Below, in pieces: positions 28,880-37,851 of a DNA stretch of 64,000 nt. The DNA comes from CAIKZZ01 sp037443765. GTDB taxonomy: Bacteria; Pseudomonadota; Gammaproteobacteria; Steroidobacterales; Steroidobacteraceae. How positions within the stretch are numbered: the stretch's first letter is position 1; each line of letters begins with the position of its first letter. A program made the position numbers and the translations under genes. The stretch lies in the NCBI GenBank assembly GCA_037443765.1, contig JBBINS010000002.1, positions 1-64,000 on the forward strand, in the 5' to 3' direction. Below the pieces are notes generated by a model. It had not been told where the DNA came from. It did not search any database and saw nothing but the letters and a program-made list of their open reading frames with translations.

Positions 28880-29368
28880 TTACTTCTCAGGCTGCGGCCC
28901 GGCCGCCCGACCTGTGATGTGCGTCTCGCCCCGCGCCCGATCCGGCGCCAGCGCATTGAAATAATCGACCTCGCGCCGGAAGACCTCCCGGTCCACCGGC
29001 GCCAGCGCCTCGTCGACCAGGCTGTTGACCGGCCGGCCGGCCAGGTCGCCGATGTCCGACCGCTTCCAGGGCACGATCACCATGACCTTCGGCAGCTCGC
29101 GGTTGCCGGTGATCTGGGTCGTCTCGAGTTCGAGCCGGTCCATCGCCTTGGCGGTCTTCTCGGCGGTGCCCGCGTCGCCCTTGGCGGCGGACTTGCGGGG
29201 CCGCGTGGCGGCTGCGCGCGGCGCGGCGACCGCCGGCTCGGCGTCCCGGACAGCCGCGGAAGCCGCCCGGGCGGCCGCTTGCGGCTCAGCCGGCGGCGCG
29301 TCCGCCGCCCGGGCGGCGCCGAGCGCCACCAGGGCGCCGAGCAAGGCGATCAGCGGACTCGTCTTCAT
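28880..29368 (-). CDS. Exported protein of unknown function in the Exb/TPR operon
   Basis: The 162-residue protein has a signal peptide (MKTSPLIALLGALVALGAARAADAPP) and a long Ala/Pro-rich, disordered region to about residue 70. A conserved-looking C-terminal part follows, with MDRLELETTQITGNRELPKVMVIVPWKRSDIGDL and NSLVDEALAPVDREVFRREVDYF. The family is not recognised. Its ATG overlaps the stop of the large TPR gene (ATGA), so it belongs to the same machine. It may be a small periplasmic adaptor between the TPR proteins and the motor. Confidence 0.65.
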   Translation of the reverse strand: MKTSPLIALLGALVALGAARAADAPPAEPQAAARAASAAVRDAEPAVAAPRAAATRPRKSAAKGDAGTAEKTAKAMDRLELETTQITGNRELPKVMVIVPWKRSDIGDLAGRPVNSLVDEALAPVDREVFRREVDYFNALAPDRARGETHITGRAAGPQPEK

Positions 29369-32300
29369 TTGGCCTCCGCGCGTGCGCTTTTTTGCCCGGC
29401 GCCGAGGCGCTGCCGGATCTCGGCAATCCAGGCCGACATGACCTTGTCCTCGCCACCGACCAGCGCCAGCGCCCGCTCGTACTCACCCAGTGCCTCGGCG
29501 GGCTTCTGCACGTACAGGTCGAGCAGCACGCCGAGGTTACGGTGCGCACGGGCATCGCTGGCGTCCAGCTCCAGCGAGTGGCGGTAGGACTGCTCCGCCT
29601 CGGCAAACTTGCCGAGCTGCCGGTAGACGATACCGAGCTGCGCGGCGGCCGTCGCGCTCGCCGGGTGGCGCTTCAGCGCCTCGCCGAGCGCGGCCTCGGC
29701 TTCCGGCCACTGCTGCGCTCGCGACAGCAGGATGCCGTGATTGAGCGGCGGCCCTGCGAGGGCCGGCGCCTGGGTCGCGAGCGCGACGAACTCCGTGTCG
29801 GCCTGAGCGCCGCCACTTTCGGCGGCCGCGACCGCCTCCTGGAAGCGGACCGCGATCGGCAGCGGCACCGCGGGCGCGACCGGTTGCGGCGCCGGCGCGG
29901 CGCCCTTGCCGTTCGCCGGCGGCGGGCTGGCCGGCGGCGGTGGCATGGCCCCCGCGGCGGCGTCGATGACGAGATCCTCGTTCTCCTCGGTCTTGCCGAA
30001 GCGCGCCGGCTTGAGCTTGGCGAGGGCCGCATAGCTCGCGCGAACCGGCTCGTTGTAGAGCCCCTGCGCTGCGCGCGCGGTGTTGACGAGGTGGATGTCG
30101 ATCGCCTTTTCCTCGAACGGATAGGCCTGTTCCTCGAGCAACAGGTCGTACTGCTCGAGCTCCTCCCCGGCGAGACTCTTCGGGCGCTCCGACTTCAGCA
30201 GGTCCACGCCCAGCTGGCGGTACAGCTCGGCCATCTCGAAGGTCGCCGCGGTCGAGACCTCGGCGATCGCGTAGGCGTCCGCCGCCTCGAAGGCCTTGAG
30301 CGCACGCTGCATCGCCGCACGCTTGGCTTCCAGCGACTTCTTGAGCGGCAGCACGAGGCGCACGGCATTGAACGCGTCGCGCGTCGGCTGCGCGAGCTCG
30401 AGGGAGGCTTTTGCGGCGAGGTAGCGGCTGCGGTCGGTGCGCGCGGCACCGGCGCCCTGGTCCGCCTTGATGATGTCGTCGAGCAACGCGGCGCGACGGG
30501 GCGCGTCGCCGCGCTGCTGAGCGAGGTCGGCGAGCTTCTGCCGCGCCTCCAGCGCCGCCTCGAAGGGCTGCGGGTAGCGCTTGACGTAGCTCTCCCACGT
30601 GGCGACCGTCCTCGCGACGTCGCCGGACTTCTCGTACAGGGCCGCCGCTTGCGACAGCGCTTCGCGCTGCACGTCGGCGTTGCCTCCGGGCGCGGAAGCG
30701 ATGCGCTCGAACTCGACGGCCGCCGGGCCCGGCCGGCCCGCCTCGACGTAGGCGACGGCGAGCTTGCGGGTGACCTCGGGCTGGAGCTCGCTGGCCGGGA
30801 AGTTGCGCCGGAAACCCTCGAGCACCTCGATCGCCTTCGGCCAGTCCTTCATCCCGATCAGCAGCGCCGCGGCGTCATAGTCCGCGGTGGCGCGGATCTT
30901 GGCGAGCGGCGCCAGCTGCGCGACGCGCAGGAAGTCGCCGACCGCGCCGGCATCGTCGCCGGCCGCCTTGCGCGCCTCGCCCTGCTTGTACACGGAGGCC
31001 GCGACGCGTTCGTCGATCGCCGGGCGTTGCGGGTCGTTCGCCGCGAGCAGCGACTGCACCTGCAGGTACGCCCCTTCGGACTTGTCGAACTGGCCGAGCT
31101 CGAACTGGCCGTTGGCGATCACCGTCCAGACGGTCCGCTGCTTCTCGACGTCGACCGGCGGCTGGCGCGCCAGCACGATGTCGGCAACGTCGATCGCCTT
31201 GGCGTAGTCCTTGAGGTCGTAGTACTCGCGTGCCGTGCGCACCAGCACCGGCGCGCTCTCCGGGTGGGCCTGGAACGTCGTCGCGAAGCGCAGACCGCTC
31301 TCGAGGCCCTGGCGGTGCCAGGCGCTCTTGGCCTCGCCCTGGAGCGCCGCCTCCTCCTTCTCGTAGGACACGAGCGCGGCGTAGCCGGCGGTCGCGGACT
31401 TGTCGTTCGGCGGGTAGCCGTATGCGGCGTGCTCGTACTCGAGCGCGGCATCGTGAAACTGGTGGCTCTCGAACAGCGTGTCGGCGAGCAGGTAATTGGT
31501 GGTCGCGGCTTCCTTGTCGTCCGGGAACGACTTCAGGTATTCGCGGTACCAGCGCGCCGCCTCCTGGTAGTCCGCCGGCTGTTTGGTCGCCTGCGCCTGC
31601 GCGTGGTAGTAGGAAGCGAGGTCCTTGACGTTCGTCTTGAGCTCGCGGACGACGAGCGGCGCGTCGGCCGGCTGGCGGTGCGCCCAGAACGACGACCCCA
31701 GGCGATACTGCTCGACGTACTCGCGCTTGCCGTCGAGCACGAGCGAGGCGAAGCCGCCGCGCTTGTAGGCATCGATGGCCTGCATCTGCAGCAACGGCGC
31801 CCGCTCGTGATCCGGGTCGCGCTTGGCGAACGCACGGTAGGCGTTCGCGCCGTCGGTCCAGCGCTCCTTGCTGACGTACAGGTCGCCGAGCGTGCCGTAC
31901 AGCAGGTAGGCGTACGGCTTCGCGCCGTGGCGCGCGAGGAAGCTATCGACACCCTTCGCCTCGTCCTCGAACGAGAATGTGATGGCGCACACCCGCAGCG
32001 TGTCCTCGACCAGCTCGCGCTGCGGACGCGTGAAGCCGTCGATGTCCCGTTCCTTGCCTTTGGCGTCGACGAGCTTGAGGTCGAGGAGCTTCGCGAACGA
32101 GTCGAGGGCGCCCTCGGACTCACCGCGCTTGAACTGCGCCCAGCCGTGCTTGTACAGGCTCTGCTCGTAGAACTCCGACTTCGGCCCGAAGGCAATCACG
32201 CGGGCGTAGGCGCCCTCGGCATCCGCCCAGCGCTTGTCCATGAACATGATTTCGCCGCGCCGGAACTGCGCCTCGTCGACGTAGCGGCTCGCCGGATACC

Positions 32301-32760
32301 GCTTGACCAGCTGGTCGAGCGACGCGAGCGCCCGGTCGCCCTGCTGGTTGGCCTCGTAGGCGCGCGCCAGCTGATAGAGGACGGCGTCGTTGCGCTCGTA
32401 GTCCGGATAGGCCTTGAGGAGCCTCGTGTAGAGCACGATCGCGTCCGCCGTGTCGAGGGGCGAACCCTCGGCGAGCTCCTTCTCGATGCGGTTGAGCTCG
32501 CCGGCCTCGAGCTTGAGGTCGCCGAGCCGGCGCATCGCCTCCGCCCGCAGTGCAGCATCGCCGCGCTCGAGGTTCAGGAATTCCTGGTAGTTCTGCCGCG
32601 CCTTGTCGGAGTTCGCGTCGCTCGGCCCGTCCGGCTGGACGTCGACCTGACGGTCCTTGAGGTCGCCGATCGTCGGCTGCTTCTTAGGCGCCGCGCCGGC
32701 GACGCCGGCGGCCAGCGCCGCCGCGCAGACGAAGGCCAGCAGGGAGGCGGCCTTGCTCAT
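29365..32760 (-). CDS. Large exported tetratricopeptide-repeat protein (1131 aa)
   Basis: It has a signal peptide (AASLLAFVCAAALAAGVAGAAP) followed by many TPR-like helical pairs along the chain. Clear examples are ADAIVLYTRLLKAYPDYER, QQGDRALASLDQLVKRYP, RWADAEGAYARVIAFGP and ESEGALDSFAKLLDLK. The C-terminal set is WPEAEAALGEALKRHPASATAAAQLG, LGKFAEAEQSYRHSLELDASDARAHRNLG and PAEALGEYERALALVGG. A Pro-rich linker (about residues 935-965) precedes the last block. It is probably a periplasmic scaffold of the Exb/TonB machine, resembling TPR proteins linked to Myxococcus Agl/Mgl gliding motors. 4-bp overlaps on both sides show tight coupling. Confidence 0.8.
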   Translation of the reverse strand: MSKAASLLAFVCAAALAAGVAGAAPKKQPTIGDLKDRQVDVQPDGPSDANSDKARQNYQEFLNLERGDAALRAEAMRRLGDLKLEAGELNRIEKELAEGSPLDTADAIVLYTRLLKAYPDYERNDAVLYQLARAYEANQQGDRALASLDQLVKRYPASRYVDEAQFRRGEIMFMDKRWADAEGAYARVIAFGPKSEFYEQSLYKHGWAQFKRGESEGALDSFAKLLDLKLVDAKGKERDIDGFTRPQRELVEDTLRVCAITFSFEDEAKGVDSFLARHGAKPYAYLLYGTLGDLYVSKERWTDGANAYRAFAKRDPDHERAPLLQMQAIDAYKRGGFASLVLDGKREYVEQYRLGSSFWAHRQPADAPLVVRELKTNVKDLASYYHAQAQATKQPADYQEAARWYREYLKSFPDDKEAATTNYLLADTLFESHQFHDAALEYEHAAYGYPPNDKSATAGYAALVSYEKEEAALQGEAKSAWHRQGLESGLRFATTFQAHPESAPVLVRTAREYYDLKDYAKAIDVADIVLARQPPVDVEKQRTVWTVIANGQFELGQFDKSEGAYLQVQSLLAANDPQRPAIDERVAASVYKQGEARKAAGDDAGAVGDFLRVAQLAPLAKIRATADYDAAALLIGMKDWPKAIEVLEGFRRNFPASELQPEVTRKLAVAYVEAGRPGPAAVEFERIASAPGGNADVQREALSQAAALYEKSGDVARTVATWESYVKRYPQPFEAALEARQKLADLAQQRGDAPRRAALLDDIIKADQGAGAARTDRSRYLAAKASLELAQPTRDAFNAVRLVLPLKKSLEAKRAAMQRALKAFEAADAYAIAEVSTAATFEMAELYRQLGVDLLKSERPKSLAGEELEQYDLLLEEQAYPFEEKAIDIHLVNTARAAQGLYNEPVRASYAALAKLKPARFGKTEENEDLVIDAAAGAMPPPPASPPPANGKGAAPAPQPVAPAVPLPIAVRFQEAVAAAESGGAQADTEFVALATQAPALAGPPLNHGILLSRAQQWPEAEAALGEALKRHPASATAAAQLGIVYRQLGKFAEAEQSYRHSLELDASDARAHRNLGVLLDLYVQKPAEALGEYERALALVGGEDKVMSAWIAEIRQRLGAGQKSARAEAK

Positions 32761-34733
32761 CGGGCGCCGTCCGGGGGTGGTGGCATCGCCGGCGCGGCGG
32801 GCGCCGGGCGCTCGCTGCGCTTGGCGTCGGTGTCCGAGGCGCGATCATAGATCGTCGCGAGCGAATAGCGCGCCTGCAGCATGTACGTGGAGATGCGTTC
32901 CTTCTGGGACTCCAGCTCGCGGACGGCGATGTCGGCGAGGTAGTCGGCCTGGGCACGCTGCAGCGCGGCAAGGCGGTCGCGCGCGGCCTCGATCCGCGGA
33001 CGCAGGGCCGCGATGCGGCCGGCGAACTCGCCGTTTCGGTCCGGCACGGCCTGCTTGGCCTCCTGCACCAGCGACCAGCGCTTCTCGGTCTCGCGCAGCG
33101 CCTGCGAGACCTCGCGCACGCCCTTGCGGACGGCCCAGGCGCGCGCCTTGAAGCCGTCGTTCATCTCCCAGTACAGCACGCCGCGGATCAAGCGCAGCTT
33201 CTCGCGCGCATCGTCGAGGTCCGGATCGGCGCCGGCGGTCGCGAGGACGGCCTCCATCTGCTCGACCTGCGACCAGAGCTCGCGCTCGCGGGGCGTGCCG
33301 AGCGCCGCCACGTCGCCGTTGTTCTCCGCGCTGACGACCCGCGACTCGATCTCGGTGCGGCGGCGCTGAAGCTCCTCGAGATCGACGCCGTCGAGCTTGG
33401 CGAGCACGGCCGGCAGCCGCGTGGCGTAGCGCTCGCGGCGCGTCGCGAGCATGTCGTCGAACGCCTCGACGCTCGTCGACCACGCATCGAGGTTGCGCTC
33501 CATGTAGCGCAGCATCCGGAAATTCTTCAAGCCTTCCTGGAAGTCGTTCTGCGCCAGCAGGTGGTAGAGGTAGCGCGACTCCGGCGCGTCCGGCAGCGAT
33601 GATAGCTGCCAGAACCAGCCCAGCTGGTTGCGCGACTCGTTCTTCACGATCGTCTCGAGCATGCCGCCGCGCCGAATCGCCGCGATCGACTCGTCGAGGC
33701 GGCCGGTCTCGGTACCGAACTCCCGGATCGCCGCCTCGTAGTATTCGGCCGCCTGCCGGTTCGCGTTCAGCTTCGCGTAGGCGTACGGAACCGCGAGGTA
33801 GCTCTCCTGTACTGCCGAGTCGAGCATGTTGCGCCCGTGCAGCTCGAGCCAGGGGACCAGCGCCTCGCGGTACTGCTGCTCGTCGCTCGCAGCCCAGCCG
33901 ACGCCGAGCAGCGCCTTGGTCGACAGCGGCCCGTCGAGCCGGACGCGCTCCAGCACCGGCCGCGCCTCGGCGGGCCGCTTGGCCTGCAGCAGCGCGTAGC
34001 CGAGCGCCACGTTGGCCTTGTCGCGCAACGCGTCGAGTTCGGCGTTGGTGCGCTCCAGCCGGCCGATCTCGTCGAGGAGGCGCGAGCCGTTCTCGAGCTG
34101 GCCGCTGCGGACGAACGCGACGCCGAGATTGAACTTGGCGTACGACTGCCAGACGACCGGGCCCTTCCAGTTGTCGAGCACGGCGATCGCCGCCGGGTAC
34201 TTGCCCTGATAGAGCAGTGCCTGCGCGAGCAGCATATGGCGCTCGGCGTCCATCGCCGGCGTCAGCCCGGCCTTGCCCGACGCGGCCAGCGCGTCGGCGG
34301 CCTTCTCGTAGTAGCCGCGCTGGTACCAGACCTTGCCGAGGAAGAAGCGGGCGCGATCGCGCACTGGTTGCGGCACGTTCTTGCGGTCGAGCACCTCGGC
34401 GAAGATCTGGCCGGCCTCGCGGTGCTGGCCGAGCGACAGGTACAGACCGCCGAGCAGCAGCTGGGCGTCCTCTTGGTGGTGCGACAGTCGACCGTTCTGC
34501 TGCGCCGCGGTCAGCCGGGTCAGGGCGTCGAAGTAGTCGTCCTGGTAGAAGTAGAAGAGGACGTCGCCGTAATACAGGTCACGGACCTTGACGGGCGGCA
34601 ACGCACCCGGCGTCGCGGCCTTCTTCGGCGCAGCCGCTCCCGCCCCCGGCGCCACGGCCAGGGCGAGCGCCAGTGCGCACACCCGCAGGCGTGCGCCGCA
34701 GCGGGTCGCGATGCCGACTCGGCTCACTCCCAC
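32757..34733 (-). CDS. Exported TPR and coiled-coil protein (658 aa)
   Basis: A signal peptide (LRVCALALALAVAPGAGAAAP) is followed by TPR-like helices to about residue 330 (DDYFDALTRLTAAQQNG, GQHREAGQIFAEVLDR, YYEKAADALAASGK, KYPAAIAVLDNWKG, KRPAEARPVLERV). The second half is long charged helices, likely coiled coil (DLEELQRRRTEIESRVVSAE, ALRPRIEAARDRLAALQRAQADYLADIAVRELESQKERIS), and a Pro-rich tail. This suggests an elongated periplasmic protein, a possible link from the motor to the outer membrane. It overlaps the gene upstream by 10 bp and the next TPR gene by 4 bp. Confidence 0.78.
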   Translation of the reverse strand: MGVSRVGIATRCGARLRVCALALALAVAPGAGAAAPKKAATPGALPPVKVRDLYYGDVLFYFYQDDYFDALTRLTAAQQNGRLSHHQEDAQLLLGGLYLSLGQHREAGQIFAEVLDRKNVPQPVRDRARFFLGKVWYQRGYYEKAADALAASGKAGLTPAMDAERHMLLAQALLYQGKYPAAIAVLDNWKGPVVWQSYAKFNLGVAFVRSGQLENGSRLLDEIGRLERTNAELDALRDKANVALGYALLQAKRPAEARPVLERVRLDGPLSTKALLGVGWAASDEQQYREALVPWLELHGRNMLDSAVQESYLAVPYAYAKLNANRQAAEYYEAAIREFGTETGRLDESIAAIRRGGMLETIVKNESRNQLGWFWQLSSLPDAPESRYLYHLLAQNDFQEGLKNFRMLRYMERNLDAWSTSVEAFDDMLATRRERYATRLPAVLAKLDGVDLEELQRRRTEIESRVVSAENNGDVAALGTPRERELWSQVEQMEAVLATAGADPDLDDAREKLRLIRGVLYWEMNDGFKARAWAVRKGVREVSQALRETEKRWSLVQEAKQAVPDRNGEFAGRIAALRPRIEAARDRLAALQRAQADYLADIAVRELESQKERISTYMLQARYSLATIYDRASDTDAKRSERPAPAAPAMPPPPDGAR

Positions 34734-35329
34734 TCCTTGACCTTGAACTCCGGCTGCTGCGCGCTCTGCCGGTCGGAAATCTTGAGCTCGAGATACTTCG
34801 CGCCGACGCCCTTCTCGAAGTTCAGGTTCGCACCACGCTTGTAGTCGCGCTCGTGCGGCCCCTTGCCCGTGAAGAAGGCGACCAGCTCGTGCTTGCCGGT
34901 CTTCAGGTTGCCGATGAAGACGCGGTGGACGCCGCCGCGATTCAGGGCCTCGACCTCACGGTCCGTGTACAGATAGTTCGCTACTACCTTGTTGTCGAGC
35001 CTGATCTGCACCGAATCCAGTTCGAAGAAGGTGCCGACGTCGAGCGACAGGAACACCGCGACCTGGGTGTTCGCGGGGAACAGCAGTTCTTCCTCGAGCA
35101 TGAACAGGTCGCGATTGAGGTCGAGGACCTCCTTCTTGAGACCCTGGACCTCGCCGTCGAGGCTCTTGAAGTCGCCACCGCTGGCGGCCGGTGCCGCCGG
35201 AGCGCCTGCCGGGACTGCGGCCGGGGCCTCGTCGGCGGGCGGCGTGGCGCCGGCCGGCGCGGCGAGCGCGAGCAGCGCGCAGGCCGCGGCCGAGCGGATG
35301 AACAGTGCGAGAGATTTGGTGGTTACCAT
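34724..35329 (-). CDS. Exported beta-rich protein of unknown function, first gene of the Exb/TPR operon
   Basis: From ATG 35329 (AAAGG upstream) the protein is 201 residues; in-frame upstream starts at 35353 and 35377 are less likely. A signal peptide (SLALFIRSAAACALLALAAPAGA) and an Ala/Pro linker precede a short coiled coil (SLDGEVQGLKKEVLDLNRDLFMLEEELL). A beta-rich domain follows with TQVAVFLSLDVGTFFELDSVQIRLDNKVVANYLYT and RVFIGNLKTGKHELVAFFTGKGP, a PEGA/carboxypeptidase-like pattern. Homologues in this context are sometimes mislabelled as AraC regulators; no HTH is visible. It is probably a periplasmic component of the same machine. Confidence 0.68.
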   Translation of the reverse strand: MVTTKSLALFIRSAAACALLALAAPAGATPPADEAPAAVPAGAPAAPAASGGDFKSLDGEVQGLKKEVLDLNRDLFMLEEELLFPANTQVAVFLSLDVGTFFELDSVQIRLDNKVVANYLYTDREVEALNRGGVHRVFIGNLKTGKHELVAFFTGKGPHERDYKRGANLNFEKGVGAKYLELKISDRQSAQQPEFKVKEWE

Positions 35330-35496
35330 CGTCCGAGCCTTTCTGGTCATGCGCGCCGGAGCGCGCCGGTAAGCCAAAGCAGCCAGCGGGGCAGCCGGAG
35401 CGCGGAGCGCATCGCGGTGCGGCGACGCGAGCCTCTGCCGCAGTCGAGCATCGCCATTGCAATCCGAGGGCTGTCCATCGCGGTCTCCGTCAGTCG

Positions 35497-36072
35497 CTAT
35501 TCGTCGAGAAGCTGCCGGACCTCGGCGACGAGGTCGGCGTCGCCGGCGGCATCCAGCTCGCCGTGCGCGTAGCGCACGACGCCGGCGCGGTCGATCAGCA
35601 GCGTCAGCGGCACGTCCGGCACCGAGAAGCGACGGCCGAGGACCTTGTCCGCGTCGACGCCGTTGCGGAACTTGGCGCCGACCGCGCGCGCCAGCTCGGT
35701 CGCGCGGCTCGGGTCGTCGTCGAGGCTGATGCCGACGACGACCAGGCCGGCCTGCGCGTAAGTCGCATCGAGCTTCGCAAGACGCTCAAGGTACGTCCGG
35801 CACGACCCGCACCAGCTGGTCCAGAAGCCGATCGCCACGACCTCGCCGCGCCGTTCGGACAGGCGGAAATTGCGGCCGGTACCGGAGAACAGGCGCTGCA
35901 CGATCTCGGGCGCCGGCTTGCCGATCAGCGGGTGATGCGCAGCGGGATCCGCCGCGCTCGAGGTCGCGACGACGCCGATGAGCGCGAGTGCGAGCACGAG
36001 GCACGCAGCACTGCGCCGGGACCGGGCATTCAACAGAGACAGCCGCCGCACCACCGTCGCCACGAACTCCAT
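35497..36072 (-). CDS. TlpA/AhpC-type thioredoxin-fold protein, exported
   Basis: The 191-residue protein has a signal peptide or anchor (AACLVLALALIGVVATSSAA) and a thioredoxin fold with the redox motif CGSC in FWTSWCGSCRTYLERLA. A cis-Pro segment VPDVPLTLLIDRAGVVRYAHGE is also present. TlpA-like proteins keep periplasmic thiols reduced or act in cytochrome c maturation. It lies 167 bp upstream of the operon's first gene and 335 bp downstream of the methyltransferase gene. It could serve the CxxCH proteins encoded nearby, which is inference. Confidence 0.85.
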   Translation of the reverse strand: MEFVATVVRRLSLLNARSRRSAACLVLALALIGVVATSSAADPAAHHPLIGKPAPEIVQRLFSGTGRNFRLSERRGEVVAIGFWTSWCGSCRTYLERLAKLDATYAQAGLVVVGISLDDDPSRATELARAVGAKFRNGVDADKVLGRRFSVPDVPLTLLIDRAGVVRYAHGELDAAGDADLVAEVRQLLDE

Positions 36073-36406
36073 GTTGTCGAGCCCAGGGCAACACGCTCAG
36101 CTCGCGTGTCGCGAGCGGCTGGCGTCCAGCGACGCACGGGCCGCCACAAAACCGGACACGGCCACTCGCGGCAACCCCGCTTTCCGTCGTTCAACGGACC
36201 GGTAGCTTTGCGTCCTCGCCTCGCGACGAGTTTGCCCTTGGCAGATTTTGTAAAGCTCGCACGCACGCCCGGCACTGTCAACGCGCAGGAACGACACAGA
36301 GTGATGGACGCTTCACAAAAACGCCCGCTAGCGGTTTTGAGCTATTCCGAGTCGCCGGATGGCGACAGGCGCACGCACCACCCGCGCCATCACGGCGTGG
36401 GACGTG
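36073..36406. other. Intergenic stretch, 334 bp, with possible promoter and hairpin
   Basis: This is the largest gap in the minus-strand block and a likely promoter region for the TlpA gene and perhaps the Exb/TPR operon. On the minus strand a perfect -35 TTGACA occurs near 36282-36287, but no well-spaced -10 follows. A CCGCTAGCGG palindrome flanked by AAAA and TTTT runs (36325-36334) could end the methyltransferase transcript. I see no gene here. Confidence 0.35.
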
Positions 36407-37771
36407 TCACGCGCCGTCGGCTCGCTCGCCGTTGCGATGCAGGCGTTCGAGGAGCCCGCGCAGCGCGCTGCGGGCCTGTGCCGCGGGCAGGAGGCCCTGC
36501 TCGGCGACGATCCGCGTCAGCTCGTCGAGTGACCGCCGCCCGTCGACGAGCGCGAGCAGCACGGCCTGGATGCGGCTGGCGTCCGCCGCGAGCGCCAGCG
36601 CGTCGGAGCGCGGCACGGGCACGGAACCGTCTCGCAACCACGGCGGCGCGGTGGACTCCTCCGGCTCGCGCGGTCCGCGGCGACGCTTGTCGGCCGCAAA
36701 CAGCGCCACCGTCTCGACGCGGCCGTGCCGGCTCGCGGGTGAGCGCATGTAGGGCAGCGTGGCATCGCGCTGCGAGGCGACCTCGAAGCCCGCCGCGGTC
36801 ACGATGTCGCGCACCTCCTCGGGCCCGTACCGGAGACCCGGGCGGCGCCACGGGAACGCGAGCGACCCGAAGTTGACCCAGCGCCCCCCCGGCACGAGCA
36901 ACCGGTTGATCGCGAGCGCGACCGATTCAAAATCGAGGTCGACGATGTCGATGAGCCACGGCGTGACGACCGCGTCGAAGCTCTGCGCCGCAAACGGCGC
37001 GCGCCAGGCGTCGGCAAACACGAGCTCGAGGCCCGGCCGTGCGGGCGCCGGCGCCGCCAGCTCGCGCCGGATGGCTGCATCGGCGCCCGTGCGCGGGGCG
37101 ATCGGGAACTCGTACAGCTCGACCCGGCCGCCACGGACCACACGCTCGGCGACGAGCAGCAGCAGCGGGTTGATGTCGAGCGCGACGGTCAGCGACTGCG
37201 CACCGTGTTGGTGCAGGTCGTACGCGAGCCGTCCGCCGCCGGCGCCGAGCACGAGCAAGCGCCCGCCTCGCCCGGCGAGCGCCGCCGCCACCTCCGCGTG
37301 CGAGGCTTCGTTCTCCTCGGTGCCCCAGCACCAGTCGCGGTGCACGTTGGCGTAGTAGGAATGCAGGTCCTGGCTGAGGGGCAGGCGCTCGCCGAACGCG
37401 AGCGGCGTCGCGCGCGGCATCGGCAGCGGCGCGAGCATCAGCGGCTGCAGCAGGAGCCGCACCAGGCGTGCCTGCTCGCGGTAGGCGTCGCGGAGCGCGA
37501 CCAGCCGGCTTCGGGTGCTGTCCCGGGGGGCAATCACCAGGTCGGCCTCCGCGGCGCGCTCGGCGGCCGCAAACTCCTCGAGATACAGCGTCAGGCGATT
37601 GCGCCATTCCCCGAGGGCGAGTTCGGGGTCCGCGAACAGCCACGGCAGGCCGTCGAGCCGCGGGTACTCGACGCGGCAGCCGCGGCACGCAAAACCGTCG
37701 GTCGCCGCCACCAGCGGCGCGCGCCGGCAGCGCGGGCACTGCAGCGAGTCGAGGAAACCGGGATCCGCCAT
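36407..37771 (-). CDS. SAM-dependent methyltransferase with N-terminal zinc ribbon
   Basis: The 454-residue protein begins with a Trm112-like zinc ribbon (Cys12, Cys15, Cys29, Cys32: LQCPRCR ... FACRGCRVEYPRLDGLPWLF). A helical region ends in SQDLHSYYANVHRDWCWGTEENEASHAEVAAAL. The class I methyltransferase core has LLVLGAGGGRLAYDLHQ, LTVALDINPLLL and DAVVTPWLIDIVDLDFESV. The later WVNFGSLAFPWRRPGLRYGPEEV resembles the N2227/carnosine N-methyltransferase group. A C-terminal winged-helix-like segment (QAVLLALVDGRRSLDELTRIVAEQGLL) is PqqD-like. The substrate is unknown. The start is ATG 37771 (MADPGF). Confidence 0.72.
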   Translation of the reverse strand: MADPGFLDSLQCPRCRRAPLVAATDGFACRGCRVEYPRLDGLPWLFADPELALGEWRNRLTLYLEEFAAAERAAEADLVIAPRDSTRSRLVALRDAYREQARLVRLLLQPLMLAPLPMPRATPLAFGERLPLSQDLHSYYANVHRDWCWGTEENEASHAEVAAALAGRGGRLLVLGAGGGRLAYDLHQHGAQSLTVALDINPLLLLVAERVVRGGRVELYEFPIAPRTGADAAIRRELAAPAPARPGLELVFADAWRAPFAAQSFDAVVTPWLIDIVDLDFESVALAINRLLVPGGRWVNFGSLAFPWRRPGLRYGPEEVRDIVTAAGFEVASQRDATLPYMRSPASRHGRVETVALFAADKRRRGPREPEESTAPPWLRDGSVPVPRSDALALAADASRIQAVLLALVDGRRSLDELTRIVAEQGLLPAAQARSALRGLLERLHRNGERADGA

Positions 37772-37808
37772 GGGCACAGCATGCCGCAAGGAGCCACCGG
37801 ACGCAGCC

Positions 37809-37833
37809 CGGCCCGCCCCGGACGGGCGGGCCG
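37809..37833 (-). terminator. Strong GC hairpin between the DUF1501-like and methyltransferase genes
   Basis: CGGCCCGCCC and GGGCGGGCCG pair perfectly over 10 bp with a 5-nt loop, 19 bp beyond the stop of the DUF1501-like gene. There is no T-tract. It probably separates the cytochrome-like operon from the methyltransferase gene. Confidence 0.55.
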
Positions 37834-37851
37834 CCGGCGGTCGGCGTCGCG

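Noticed and set aside
29392..32850. 1152-codon open frame on the plus strand opposite the large TPR gene
   Set aside because: The Arg/Leu/Val/Glu-rich product has no family features; it is a GC-bias mirror of the real minus-strand gene.
34724..35329. AraC-type transcription regulator
   Set aside because: There is a signal peptide and a beta-rich domain but no HTH.
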